From: an uncultured Candidatus Saccharibacteria bacterium
Lineage (GTDB): Bacteria > Patescibacteriota > Saccharimonadia > Saccharimonadales > Saccharimonadaceae
DNA: 64,000 bases
Reading direction: 5' to 3'
Assembly (NCBI GenBank): GCA_938036785.1
Contig: CALHWE010000011.1
Span: 62,001-126,000, forward strand
The position numbers and the translations under genes are program-made. This document shows positions 43,498 through 52,071 of this stretch, one piece after another. Below the pieces are notes generated by a model. The model had not been told where the DNA came from and did no database searches. It worked only from the letters and a program-made list of their open reading frames with translations. The first letter of the stretch is position 1. Each line of letters starts with the position of its first letter.

Positions 43498-43917
43498 CTA
43501 ACCAACAATCGGCAAGAACTGATTATCAAAGGCGTGACGCGTTCCCCGCTGCTTATGCACCAGATATCTATATTCATCATCGCGCGGTGGCACACCCGGC
43601 GTGTGGTGCTGCCCATGATGCGCCGCCTTGTGCCCAAGCGACGCATGATGCGGATGGACGTGTGGATCGGTTATTAGCTTATCGGGCTCTGCCAAGCCTT
43701 GCAGTCCCCGGCTTCGCAGCACGGCAGGCTCGAGCGTAAGAAGCGCAGTGGTCATCTTATCAAATTGCCCATCGTGCAAGAACACCCCCAGTGCAGTCGC
43801 TATGCTAAAGACCGCCACAGCCGCCTGCGCGAGAATGGTTTTATATGAAGTAGTGTGGTGTTTGTGTTTCATTGTGTATTGGTAAATATCGTTAGTTCTA
43901 TTTTTGTTCATATTCAT
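43498..43917 (-). CDS. Histidine-rich small membrane protein, unknown
   Basis: Up to 139 aa. One hydrophobic segment (TILAQAAVAVFSIATALGVFL) follows a basic start; the exported part contains a cluster of His (DPHVHPHHASLGHKAAHHGQHH) that could bind metal. No family recognised. The start is uncertain: ATG at 43917 gives MNMNKN; a later ATG giving MKHKHHTTS would shorten it by 15 codons. No ribosome site is obvious. Confidence 0.55.
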   Translation of the reverse strand: MNMNKNRTNDIYQYTMKHKHHTTSYKTILAQAAVAVFSIATALGVFLHDGQFDKMTTALLTLEPAVLRSRGLQGLAEPDKLITDPHVHPHHASLGHKAAHHGQHHTPGVPPRDDEYRYLVHKQRGTRHAFDNQFLPIVG

Positions 43918-44271
43918 GGTAGCAGGATGTTTCTATTCTGTCAAGTATGTTTTGTGTAGATATAGGAATGCCCTTCTTTTTTTCATTAACTCTCCTCCCT
44001 ATCATCTTGCCTGACGAGGCATGAAAGCTGTTTGTCGCAGCATATGTATGCTTATAAAATCCATACGATGAACGCTCGTAGTAAGCTTCAGAAAATAACG
44101 GTACGAATAGAAAGAGTGATGTGGTGAGATTTTCAGCTTCAAGTCATTATAGCTCATCATCACAATAAGCACTTTGTCTGTGCTTCCTCTTCCTTCCTCG
44201 CCACCAAGTGCCCTGCTTGTCATTGAGAACGCAAGAGGTTAAATCAACACACTTCATTATCCCTACTCATC
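43918..44271. other. Intergenic region, 354 bp, no gene seen
   Basis: A short frame on the minus strand lacks start signals. A stray ACGCAAGAGG at 44228 resembles the junction of the 150-nt elements, but none of their stems is present. Confidence 0.5.
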
Positions 44272-44305
44272 AAAAAGGCTACCACCACACATCGACGGTA
44301 GCCTT
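44272..44305 (-). terminator. Terminator of valS
   Basis: AAGGCTACC/GGTAGCCTT stem; T run on the minus strand. Confidence 0.85.
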
Positions 44306-44340
44306 CTCTATTAGCACAAGGTATTAAATTTGCAGTACTG

Positions 44341-46890
44341 CTATTCGATCACCTGCAATTCCTTCACCAGCCGCTCGATCAACGCCTGCTTGTTTGCCAG
44401 CTGCTGGCGTGACTCTTCCACCAAATGAGCGGGTGCTTGGCTGGTGTAACGTTCGTTTGCTAGGCGTGCCTCCAGCTTGGCGGCGTCATTACGTGCTGCA
44501 ACTAAACGCTTCTCAAGGTTCGTCTGGTGCTCATAGAGCGTCTCGTCGCTTACGTCGAGCCAGGCATCGCGACCACTGGCGGCCAGACGCAGCCCTCGTG
44601 CTACATCAGTATGTTCCACCGCCGCTAGGCCAGCCAAACGCCGCACCAGCTCGGCATTATCCGCTACAAGCGCATCATCCATATAGAGCATTGTATAGCG
44701 CTCATTGCCTGGCAACTCACTGGTTACGTAGCGCGCTTCGGTCACGAGCCGCTTGAGTCGGCCAAACTCAGCCGCCTGCAACTCATTGTATTCCTCAGCC
44801 TGCGGATATCGTGCCGCTGCCAGCAGGTCGTTATGCCAGCTTAGGCTTTGCCAAATCGTCTCCGTTACAAACGGTGCAAATGGGTGAGCCAAGCGCAGGC
44901 ATGTATCGAGCACCCACACTAGCATATCAGCGTGCTGCTCCACCTTAGCTGCCTCAATATACCAATCAGCTACGTCATCCCACACTGTGTGGTAAAGTGT
45001 CTCTGCCGCCTCGGCAAAACGATACTGCGCTAGCTGCTGCTCCATCGTCTCCCCTGCCCTGCTCAGCTGGCGGATGATCCAATGGTCAGCCATCGATTGC
45101 GGCACTGGCACGTGCACCGGCTGCGTATCCCCCACTTGCGCCTCGATGAAACGAGCGATGTTCCACAGTTTATTGCAGAAATTGCGCGCTGCCACGACCT
45201 TGCCAGTATTAAAGGCTTGTGGCTGAGCGGCTGAGCGGCTAGCGATAATCCCCATGCGCAGTGCGTCTGAGCCATACTGGCTGATTGCCTCCATTGGGTT
45301 GATCACATTACCCTTGCTCTTGCTCATCTTCTGCCCGTGCTCATCCAGTACCAGCCCATGCAGGTACACATGGCGGAACGGTACCTGGCCTGTACAGTAC
45401 AGCCCAAGCATCATCATCCGCGCCACCCAGAAGAAGAGGATATCTCCCGCCGTCTCCATTACTGCGTTGGGATAGAATTTCGCCAGCGGTCCATCTTGCA
45501 AATAGTCGGTAGTGATGAATGGCCACTGCCCACTGCTAAACCAGGTATCAAGCGTATCTTCTTCTCGACGATATGTTGTGCCATTTACAACTATTTCTTT
45601 TTCGTTGACATTTGTGTTGAAGATCCAGTCGCTTGGATCGGTCGTGCTCTGGAAGGCTGGGATGGGTATCCCCCACGGGATCTGCCGGCTCACGTTCCAA
45701 TCTTTGATCTCGCGCAGGTATTTGATGACCACCTCACCCTTATTGGCGGGAGTGAAGGTCACATCACCGCGCTCAATAGCAGCAATCGCTGCATCCGCCA
45801 ATGGCCGCATCGAAATGAACCACTGCTCCTTAACCATTGGCTCAATGACAGTATCACACTTATAGCAATGTCCCACCGAGTGCTCCAGCTCTTCCTCGCC
45901 ACGACGGAGCTCTTCGCGCTCCAGCGCCTCCAGCACCCGCTGGCGTGCCTCCGCTGTGGTGAGGCCGTCAAACGGCGTAGGAACATTCGTCATTCGCCCA
46001 TCAAAACCAATCACCTGCTCCACCGGCAGCCCATGCCGCTGCCCCATCTCAAAGTCATTTGGGTCGTGGGCCGGTGTGATCTTGACCGCACCTGTACCAT
46101 ATGACGCATCGACATATTCGTCAGCAATAATCGGGATCTCGCGCCCTACCAGTGGAAGCAGTGCCTTGGTGCCGATCAACTTCTTGTAGCGCTCATCTGC
46201 CGGGTTGACAGCGATGGCGGTATCACCCAGTAGCGTCTCGGGCCGTGTCGTAGCAACGATAATTTCGCCAATATGATCGAGTAGCGGATACGCGATGCGC
46301 CACAGCTTAGACTTCTCCGTCTTGTGCACCACCTCAATATCGGCAAAGCTGGTCTGGTGCTTGGTGCAGTAGTTAACGATCCGTTCACCCCGGTAGATCA
46401 GCCCGTCCTGCCACAGCTTATTGAAGGTGCCATAGACCGTCTCCACCACCTTAGGGTCAAGCGTAAAGACCATATCTTCCCAGTCAGCCCCAACGCCAAG
46501 GGCGCGCAGCTGGAGCTCCATATCACCCCGCTTCTGGTCGACAAAGTTCCACACCTGCGCATACAGCTCATCACGAGAGTAATCGAAGCGCGTCTTGCCC
46601 TGCTTCTCTAGCTCGCGCTCGTACACCACCCACGTCTCAAAGCCCGCATGGTCTGCCCCAGGGATAAACACCGCGTCATCACCTTTCATCCGGTGGTAGC
46701 GCACTAAGATATCTTGCAAGGCCGAGCCTAGCGCATGCCCGACGTGCAGGTTGCCATTAGCATTGGGCGGCGGCATCACGATGCTATACGGTGTGCCCTC
46801 CCCTTTTGGTCGAAACACACCAGCACTCTCCCACATTGCGTAGATATTTGGCTCGTATTCGTTAGGGTTGTAGGTCTTGGCAAGTTTCAT
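44341..46890 (-). CDS. valS: Valyl-tRNA synthetase
   Basis: An 849-aa class I enzyme: PPPNANGNLHVGHALG (HIGH), a CP1 editing domain (TTRPETLLGDTAIAV), GQKMSKSKGNVINP (KMSKS), anticodon-binding helices and a C-terminal coiled-coil (EKRLVAARNDAAKLEARLANERY) characteristic of ValRS. It charges tRNA-Val and edits misactivated Thr. AAGGAAG precedes the ATG. The 730 bp upstream contain no T-box features. Confidence 0.96.
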   Translation of the reverse strand: MKLAKTYNPNEYEPNIYAMWESAGVFRPKGEGTPYSIVMPPPNANGNLHVGHALGSALQDILVRYHRMKGDDAVFIPGADHAGFETWVVYERELEKQGKTRFDYSRDELYAQVWNFVDQKRGDMELQLRALGVGADWEDMVFTLDPKVVETVYGTFNKLWQDGLIYRGERIVNYCTKHQTSFADIEVVHKTEKSKLWRIAYPLLDHIGEIIVATTRPETLLGDTAIAVNPADERYKKLIGTKALLPLVGREIPIIADEYVDASYGTGAVKITPAHDPNDFEMGQRHGLPVEQVIGFDGRMTNVPTPFDGLTTAEARQRVLEALEREELRRGEEELEHSVGHCYKCDTVIEPMVKEQWFISMRPLADAAIAAIERGDVTFTPANKGEVVIKYLREIKDWNVSRQIPWGIPIPAFQSTTDPSDWIFNTNVNEKEIVVNGTTYRREEDTLDTWFSSGQWPFITTDYLQDGPLAKFYPNAVMETAGDILFFWVARMMMLGLYCTGQVPFRHVYLHGLVLDEHGQKMSKSKGNVINPMEAISQYGSDALRMGIIASRSAAQPQAFNTGKVVAARNFCNKLWNIARFIEAQVGDTQPVHVPVPQSMADHWIIRQLSRAGETMEQQLAQYRFAEAAETLYHTVWDDVADWYIEAAKVEQHADMLVWVLDTCLRLAHPFAPFVTETIWQSLSWHNDLLAAARYPQAEEYNELQAAEFGRLKRLVTEARYVTSELPGNERYTMLYMDDALVADNAELVRRLAGLAAVEHTDVARGLRLAASGRDAWLDVSDETLYEHQTNLEKRLVAARNDAAKLEARLANERYTSQAPAHLVEESRQQLANKQALIERLVKELQVIE

Positions 46891-46946
46891 GGCGGTGGCT
46901 TCCTTACAGATTATTGATACTTTTCACACGAAAACAGCGCGGTCGA

Positions 46947-46962
46947 TACTTCACGTGAAAAT
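46947..46962. promoter_or_regulatory. parS-like site 1
   Basis: TACTTCACGTGAAAAT matches 12 of 16 positions of TGTTTCACGTGAAACA, with the TTCACGTGAA core intact. Confidence 0.45.
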
Positions 46963-47162
46963 ATGTGTGCAGCATCTGCCAGGCCGATTTTTGGTGCAAC
47001 TTCAGCTACCTAGTATAGCATGTTTGATAGCACAATGGCAGGGGTGACAGGGGTTGGTGATGAGGCTAAGACGCAGCTGATTAAGATCATGTGATTTATT
47101 TCTCGCTTTACAGATTAGTCACTATCAAGTGGTCACTTGTTCTGATAGTTTCTCATTGTGTA

Positions 47163-47178
47163 GTTTTCACGTGGAAGG
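47163..47178. promoter_or_regulatory. parS-like site 2
   Basis: GTTTTCACGTGGAAGG, about 11 of 16 positions; one half-site is degenerate. Confidence 0.35.
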
Positions 47179-47454
47179 TGTGATGTGTGACGGTCTGTAA
47201 CTAAAGCAATTACAATTTTACTACCATATCCAGTAGAGCATGAGAAATGGGCAGACTACCAGAAAAGCAGCAGAAGTCTTTGCACTGCAAATGTCTGCGC
47301 ACATACCATCATGCTACATTCATCAACGTGCTTCATCCAATGCAAAAGGGAAGTACGAATAGTAAATCAGAGATAAATTGTGTTTATCATAGTGACAACC
47401 AAAATTAAATTGCAACAGGGAAGTGATAGCCCAATTACTTATCATACATATCTT

Positions 47455-47470
47455 TATTTCACGTGAATAA
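47455..47470. promoter_or_regulatory. parS-like site 3
   Basis: TATTTCACGTGAATAA matches 13 of 16 positions of the bacterial parS consensus. Confidence 0.5.
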
Positions 47471-47571
47471 TGCGTGAAACTTTATCAAGCTCTATAACCC
47501 CACATCAGCATATGGATCTCATATTGTTTTCCGTCTAAAGTCACGTCAGTAGAGTAGGGAAGGGATACTAT

Positions 47572-47598
47572 AAAAAGACGCCCTACTAGAGCGTCTTT
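47572..47598 (-). terminator. Terminator of the fem-like gene
   Basis: AAAGACGC/GCGTCTTT stem; five T on the minus strand. Confidence 0.85.
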
Positions 47599-47620
47599 CT
47601 CTGAGTGATCCCACCAGCTA

Positions 47621-48574
47621 CTACTTATGCGAGCGACGATACGACGCCTGGCGCAGGCTACGCACGTGCTGATACAGCGCTTGATAGAGGTGATACAGCC
47701 GGTAGCGCAGTGGATGAAGGGGTTTCTCCCAGGTGCCGATGTAATCCACCGGTGTGCCACCAAACGACTTCTTGAAGTGCGTGAAGCCCGCCCAGGGGTG
47801 ATCCTTCGGCACATCATCTGGCGCAATACCATAAAAGTCGAAGAATTTGTGCCCGGTATCATGCGCGTAGAAGAGGGCAGACACCACCAGTGCTGTGGCT
47901 GGGCTGAGGTTGCGCTGAGCGGTGTAGGACGCCGCGTGGGCATAGGCCATCGTCGTGCCGTCACTAAAGAAGATGAGGCTAGCAACAGGCTTGTCCTCCA
48001 GCGTGGCATACATCAGGCCAGCTGCCTTACGCGGGAAGAGCACCTCTGCCATCTGGCGAAAGTAAGCATCACTATGAGGCTGCATGCCAGTACGCTTGGC
48101 AACATCGTGAATCATATCAAGAAAAATCTCGATATCTGCTGGTTCGTAGCTAGTGTGGAAACGCACACCTGCCTTCTGATTCTTGCGCCACGTGTAACGC
48201 ACTGCTTGTTTGGCATTGGCCAAAATAGCGTCGTGATCCATTGTTACATCATTAATAATCGTTCGGTCTGGCTGGAGGCTCTTCGCCTTACGAAAGCCAA
48301 GATTTTGCAACTGCTCAAGTCGCGTCGTTCGGGGATCGACCCGCACAAAATCTGCACCATATTGCCTCCCAGTGGCAATAATATCCTTAAGTGCAGCTTC
48401 CTGGGCTGCATCATTATCTGCTTCGGGCCCATAGGGTACATACAACCGATGGTTGAGCCGACCGTGCTCAATAATGCCATAATACTGCCACCCTTTGTCT
48501 ACCCGCCGCACCGTATGACGCTGCTGCGCTTGTTGAAAGGCCTCCCATGCCTCAGTCTGTAAAAAATGTTTCAT
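47621..48574 (-). CDS. FemAB-like aminoacyl-tRNA-dependent peptidyltransferase
   Basis: A 317-aa two-GNAT-domain Fem ligase without the coiled-coil arm: FLQTEAWEAFQQAQ start, VRYTWRKNQKAGVRF, and the second-domain motifs YATLEDKPVASLIFF and FFDFYGIAPDDVPKDHPWAGFTHFKKSFGG, which are typical of the family. Fem ligases add Gly, Ala or Ser from tRNA to the peptidoglycan stem peptide. TATACT ends six bases before the ATG (leaderless). It is divergent from a second Fem-type gene. Confidence 0.88.
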   Translation of the reverse strand: MKHFLQTEAWEAFQQAQQRHTVRRVDKGWQYYGIIEHGRLNHRLYVPYGPEADNDAAQEAALKDIIATGRQYGADFVRVDPRTTRLEQLQNLGFRKAKSLQPDRTIINDVTMDHDAILANAKQAVRYTWRKNQKAGVRFHTSYEPADIEIFLDMIHDVAKRTGMQPHSDAYFRQMAEVLFPRKAAGLMYATLEDKPVASLIFFSDGTTMAYAHAASYTAQRNLSPATALVVSALFYAHDTGHKFFDFYGIAPDDVPKDHPWAGFTHFKKSFGGTPVDYIGTWEKPLHPLRYRLYHLYQALYQHVRSLRQASYRRSHK

Positions 48575-48580
48575 AACATT

Positions 48581-48586
48581 AGTATA
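48581..48586 (-). promoter_or_regulatory. -10 element of the first fem-like gene (leaderless)
   Basis: TATACT ends six bases before the ATG. Confidence 0.55.
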
Positions 48587-48755
48587 GCAACTTTACGGCG
48601 GATTTTCACTGATGATTATTGCAAAAACACATTCATGTATGCTCGGACGAAATGATGCGTCTGATGCAAGGTATTATCCCTCTAAGCACCTTCGTTATAA
48701 CCAATCGCGAGTTACTCATCACCATCACTCTCTTCCTCTTACCACTCAAAAATGC

Positions 48756-48761
48756 TATACT
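48756..48761 (+). promoter_or_regulatory. -10 element of the second fem-like gene
   Basis: TATACT ends twelve bases before the ATG; six bases after it comes ATT ATT ATG in frame, so either a six-base leader or an ATT start. Confidence 0.5.
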
Positions 48762-48773
48762 AGCGCTATTATT

Positions 48774-50030
48774 ATGCAGCTCAAACCTATTGATCCATCC
48801 ACACTCGAGCAATTTGTGGCGCAGCATCCGCTAGGGAGCTTCGTCCAATCAGCCGTCAATGCCAAGCGAGTGGCACAGCTGGGCTGGCAGCCACATTATC
48901 TGGGGCTGTTTGCTGAGGGTGAGCGCTTGGTGGCTACCGCCGTGTTATATGAGTGGCGCACCTTGGGCTATAGCGAGTTTGAATGTTTGCAAGGGCCGCT
49001 CGTGGACTATCACAACTCAGCAGTGCTCAGTACATTATTGACAGAACTCAATAAATATGTCAAAGCACACAAAGGTATTTTACTTCGACTTCAACCGCCA
49101 CTCATCCTACGGCAGGGAAGTGACCCTACTCAGCTTCTCGAAGTAACAGGCACAGCCAAGGCGCTGCAACAATTAGAAAAGGCAGGCTTTCGCGCTATCC
49201 CCCCGCAGCAGACCGACCACAACGCGCGCTACGTGCGCTGGTTCTTTGCCAAAGATCTTTCGCTCTATCACGACGACGCAGCACTAATCAAGAGCTTCGA
49301 CGCCAAGACACGCAGCTGCGTCAAGGCAGCCACCAAGTATGGTGTGGCGGTACGCGAGATTACTGCAGTGGACGATCTCACCCCGTTTGCGAAGCTGCTA
49401 ATCGATACTGGTACGCGGCGTGGCTTCTCAGGGCGCAGCGAGGAATTTTATCAGCAATTGTTTCACGCTTTTCACCGTAAGCAGGCGTGGTTCCTGATTG
49501 CCGAGCTCGACCTTGCTGGCTACCAAGCCCGTCTCAGCGCCCAGCAAGATACCCTGCAAGCCGAGCGCGATGCGCTAGCGACCGAGCCAGACAAGCAAGG
49601 ACAGGTGAAGGAACTCAACAACCAACTCGCTGCGGTGTCAAAGCGCCTGGCAGATTATGAAGCGCTCCGTCAAGCGGCCAATGGCGATGTATTGCCACTT
49701 GCCGCCGCCATATTCATGCACACGAGCGATAACGAGGTGGTGTATTTTCTCAGTGGGTCGGACGATCAACATGCCAAATTTTCTGGCTCATACGCTCTGC
49801 AATACGCAGCGATGCGCCGTGCCATCAGCCTTGGCGCTCAGCGCTATAACTTCTACGGCACAAGCGGAAACTTCAATGGCTTCCCCGAGCAAGAGGGAGT
49901 GTATCACTTCAAGAAAGGCTTTGGTGGCCAACTGGAGGAACGCGCTGGTTGCTATGAATATATCGCTCGGTCATTCATACATCAGGTGGTTCGCTTCATG
50001 CGTGCGATGCGAAAGATTATAGCGCGGTAG
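48774..50030 (+). CDS. FemX/FemA-like ligase with coiled-coil arm
   Basis: The protein has 418 aa. Two GNAT-like subdomains (QHPLGSFVQSAVNAKRVAQL at the start; YVRWFFAKDLSLYHDDAALIKSFDAKTRSCVKAA in the second) are interrupted near residues 250-310 by an antiparallel coiled coil (DTLQAERDALATEPDKQGQVKELNNQLAAVSKRL), the tRNA-handling arm of FemA and MurM. The end FYGTSGNFNGFPEQEGVYHF plus KKGFGG is the family signature. It likely builds an interpeptide bridge from aminoacyl-tRNA. The two Fem genes are divergent paralogs and may act in sequence. Confidence 0.9.
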   Translation: MQLKPIDPSTLEQFVAQHPLGSFVQSAVNAKRVAQLGWQPHYLGLFAEGERLVATAVLYEWRTLGYSEFECLQGPLVDYHNSAVLSTLLTELNKYVKAHKGILLRLQPPLILRQGSDPTQLLEVTGTAKALQQLEKAGFRAIPPQQTDHNARYVRWFFAKDLSLYHDDAALIKSFDAKTRSCVKAATKYGVAVREITAVDDLTPFAKLLIDTGTRRGFSGRSEEFYQQLFHAFHRKQAWFLIAELDLAGYQARLSAQQDTLQAERDALATEPDKQGQVKELNNQLAAVSKRLADYEALRQAANGDVLPLAAAIFMHTSDNEVVYFLSGSDDQHAKFSGSYALQYAAMRRAISLGAQRYNFYGTSGNFNGFPEQEGVYHFKKGFGGQLEERAGCYEYIARSFIHQVVRFMRAMRKIIAR

Positions 50031-50173
50031 AGCACTGCCTTCGTAACAATATCTACACTATTAGGCACCGTGGTGGATAGAACCACCTTACGGTGAGATG
50101 AAAAATCCGCGACTTGCAGATCTTCAGCTTATTTTTCGTGTCTATGATATTTGATCTTTGCAATAGTCCATGA

Positions 50174-50179
50174 TACTAT
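50174..50179 (+). promoter_or_regulatory. -10 element of the gene at 50186 (leaderless)
   Basis: TACTAT ends six bases before the ATG. Confidence 0.45.
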
Positions 50180-50185
50180 TTTGCC

Positions 50186-50665
50186 ATGCTCGTCAAGCGC
50201 CCAACATCAGCGTTATCTATGCAAGAATTACGACCAGACATCTTCGTTGCAGGCCCTATTTCTGGGGCAGAGGATTGGCAAAAGCAAGCAGAAAAATTAT
50301 TAGAAAATATTGAGCGCGACGAAGAGCTCATTATTGCCAACCCACGACGCCCAGAAGGAATACCACGCGTTGGTGATATTGCGAAGGAGCAGATCACATG
50401 GGAACACCGGAATCTACAGCTCGCACGCGTGGTCATGTTTTACTTTGTCAAGGGGCCGGGCATCATTACACCACTAGAGCTTGGTAAGGAACTCGGGCGC
50501 GGCTCGCCCATAGTGCTTGGCATTGACAAAAGCTTCGACCGACCATTTGACATCGAAACACAAGCACACCTCGAGCGGCCAGAGCTCCCGATCTATCACA
50601 CACTCGACGAAACTGTTGTAGCTGCCACAGCGCTAGCCAAGCAGATTCGCGCAAAAGAAGGCTAA
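50186..50665 (+). CDS. Nucleoside 2-deoxyribosyltransferase-like protein
   Basis: A 159-aa Rossmann-like protein: IFVAGPISGAEDWQKQAEKLL, IIANPRRPEG, QITWEHRNLQLARVVMFYFVKG and TPLELGKELGRG follow the order of the Nuc_deoxyri_tr2 family. Such enzymes exchange the base of deoxynucleosides or hydrolyse them; phage and parasite versions serve salvage, which would suit a host-dependent cell. Leaderless start. Its stop abuts that of tsaD (convergent). Confidence 0.8.
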   Translation: MLVKRPTSALSMQELRPDIFVAGPISGAEDWQKQAEKLLENIERDEELIIANPRRPEGIPRVGDIAKEQITWEHRNLQLARVVMFYFVKGPGIITPLELGKELGRGSPIVLGIDKSFDRPFDIETQAHLERPELPIYHTLDETVVAATALAKQIRAKEG

Positions 50666-51757
50666 TTAATCAGCCCACACTGCTTCGCGCATCGACAAAC
50701 TTGGCTGCACTTCGAGTAGGTATGGGTCGACTGTGTGGCCAGCCTGGGCGTAGTAGTAGCCCAGCGTGGCGATCATCACTGCATTGTCTGTGCAAAAGGC
50801 CATTGGTGCGTAGCTAATGGAGCAGGGCAGGGCGGTGCGTAACTGGCGGCGGAGTTCTTGGTTGGCCGCCACACCACCAGCAATCACGACAGAGCGCGGC
50901 GCATAGTGTTCATAAGCCAGTACTGTCTTATCGACTAACGTCTCTACCGCCACACGTTGGAAGCTCGCCGCCATATCATAGCGCTGCTGCGGCGTAACAA
51001 GTGCTGGAAGCTCGTGCGAAGGAAAAGAGGTATCTTTGCCCACCTCGGCTTGCATTCGGCGCAGCACGGCCGTCTTGAGGCCCGAGAAGGAGAAATCGTA
51101 CTGGCCATGCATCCGCGCCTTGGGTAACGCGTAATGCTGCGGGTCACCGTGCGTAGCGGCAGCAGCAATGGCCGGGCCGCCAGGGTAAGGCAAACCAATG
51201 ATCTTTGCTACCTTGTCGAAGGCTTCGCCCACAGCATCATCCTGTGTTTGACCAAGTAGTGTATAGTCACCATGCGCCCGAAACAGCACCAACTGACTAT
51301 GCCCACCAGAGACGATGAGCGCCAGCATAGGGAAGCTCGGCTGCGCAGCAGGGAGCGCTAGGGTAGGCTCGGGCTTTGGCCGGCCGTCCTCCACCACAAA
51401 GTTAGCATAGACATGCGCCTCCACATGATGAATCGCGTAGAGCGGCTTCTTGTGCACAATTGCGAGCGTCCTCGCTGCCAGCGTCCCGACCAGCAGTGAC
51501 CCCACCAGCCCAGGCGCATACGTCACAGCAATGCCATCAATCTCATCCCAGTTACACGCCGCCTCGGCCAATGCGCGGTCAATCACCGGGGTAATCATCT
51601 CAATATGGCTCCGCGCTGCTACTTCTGGCACCACGCCGCCATACTGGGCATGAATATCTATCTGCGAGTGCACGACACTACTCAGCAGACGCCGCCCATC
51701 AGCCACCACTGCAGCCGCCGTCTCGTCGCAGCTGCTTTCAATCCCAAGAATCTTCAT
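50666..51757 (-). CDS. tsaD: tRNA N6-threonylcarbamoyltransferase
   Basis: The protein has 363 aa. MKILGIESSCDETAAAVV at the start, the metal-binding HxxxH in HHVEAHVYANF, LIVSGGHSQL and the C-terminal ASMP-like phosphate loop IAGGVAANQELR mark the Kae1/TsaD ASKHA fold. It completes the t6A37 modification of ANN-reading tRNAs with TsaB/E. TATAAT (51764-51769, minus) ends six bases before the ATG; the 20 extra upstream codons are unsupported. Confidence 0.96.
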   Translation of the reverse strand: MKILGIESSCDETAAAVVADGRRLLSSVVHSQIDIHAQYGGVVPEVAARSHIEMITPVIDRALAEAACNWDEIDGIAVTYAPGLVGSLLVGTLAARTLAIVHKKPLYAIHHVEAHVYANFVVEDGRPKPEPTLALPAAQPSFPMLALIVSGGHSQLVLFRAHGDYTLLGQTQDDAVGEAFDKVAKIIGLPYPGGPAIAAAATHGDPQHYALPKARMHGQYDFSFSGLKTAVLRRMQAEVGKDTSFPSHELPALVTPQQRYDMAASFQRVAVETLVDKTVLAYEHYAPRSVVIAGGVAANQELRRQLRTALPCSISYAPMAFCTDNAVMIATLGYYYAQAGHTVDPYLLEVQPSLSMREAVWAD

Positions 51758-51763
51758 AGGGTT

Positions 51764-51769
51764 ATTATA
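51764..51769 (-). promoter_or_regulatory. -10 element of tsaD (leaderless)
   Basis: TATAAT ends six bases before the ATG. Confidence 0.6.
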
Positions 51770-52058
51770 GCAGAGCAGGGAAGATGAGAGAGTAGTGTTG
51801 TGATAATAAAAAATCAAATTGCATGAGTTTGAGTTTCAATGGTAGGCTTACTCTCAACTTCTCCTTTTCCGTCTCATGCGATACTCAGGTCAACATTCTA
51901 CGAGAATATTAATTAACACAACGACAAATTTCGCCACTTTATCAGATAGAATGACAAAACAATACGGCTGAAATTAAGAGAAATTCTGCACTTTTCCTCC
52001 CAAGTTTGCTTACTCAAAAAATCATGCCTCTCATGGTTTTAAATATTACCAAAAGTGG
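51770..52058. other. Intergenic region, about 290 bp, no gene seen
   Basis: AT-rich divergent promoter region between tsaD and murE. No repeat or RNA structure recognised. Confidence 0.5.
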
Positions 52059-52064
52059 TATAAT
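52059..52064 (+). promoter_or_regulatory. -10 element of the murE-like gene (leaderless)
   Basis: TATAAT ends seven bases before the ATG. Confidence 0.55.
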
Positions 52065-52071
52065 ATGTGCC

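Larger units (their letters stand above)
46891..47571. other. Large non-coding region with parS-like sites
   Basis: About 680 bp, AT-rich, without a supported gene. It holds three TTCACGTGAA-type palindromes (46952, 47168 and 47460), a hairpin AAGTG-GT-CACTT flanked by ACTATCA/TGATAGT (47111-47145), and the octamer ACAGGGGT. It may be a centromere-like partition region or near the origin. Confidence 0.5.

Noticed and set aside
44220..44250. Possible third copy of the 150-nt RNA-like element (ACGCAAGAGG)
   Set aside because: Only ten bases match; none of the flanking hairpins or the closing stem is present.
46891..47571. T-box riboswitch upstream of valS
   Set aside because: No T-box sequence (TGGNACCGCG-like) and no specifier stem could be found; the gene has a simple ribosome site.
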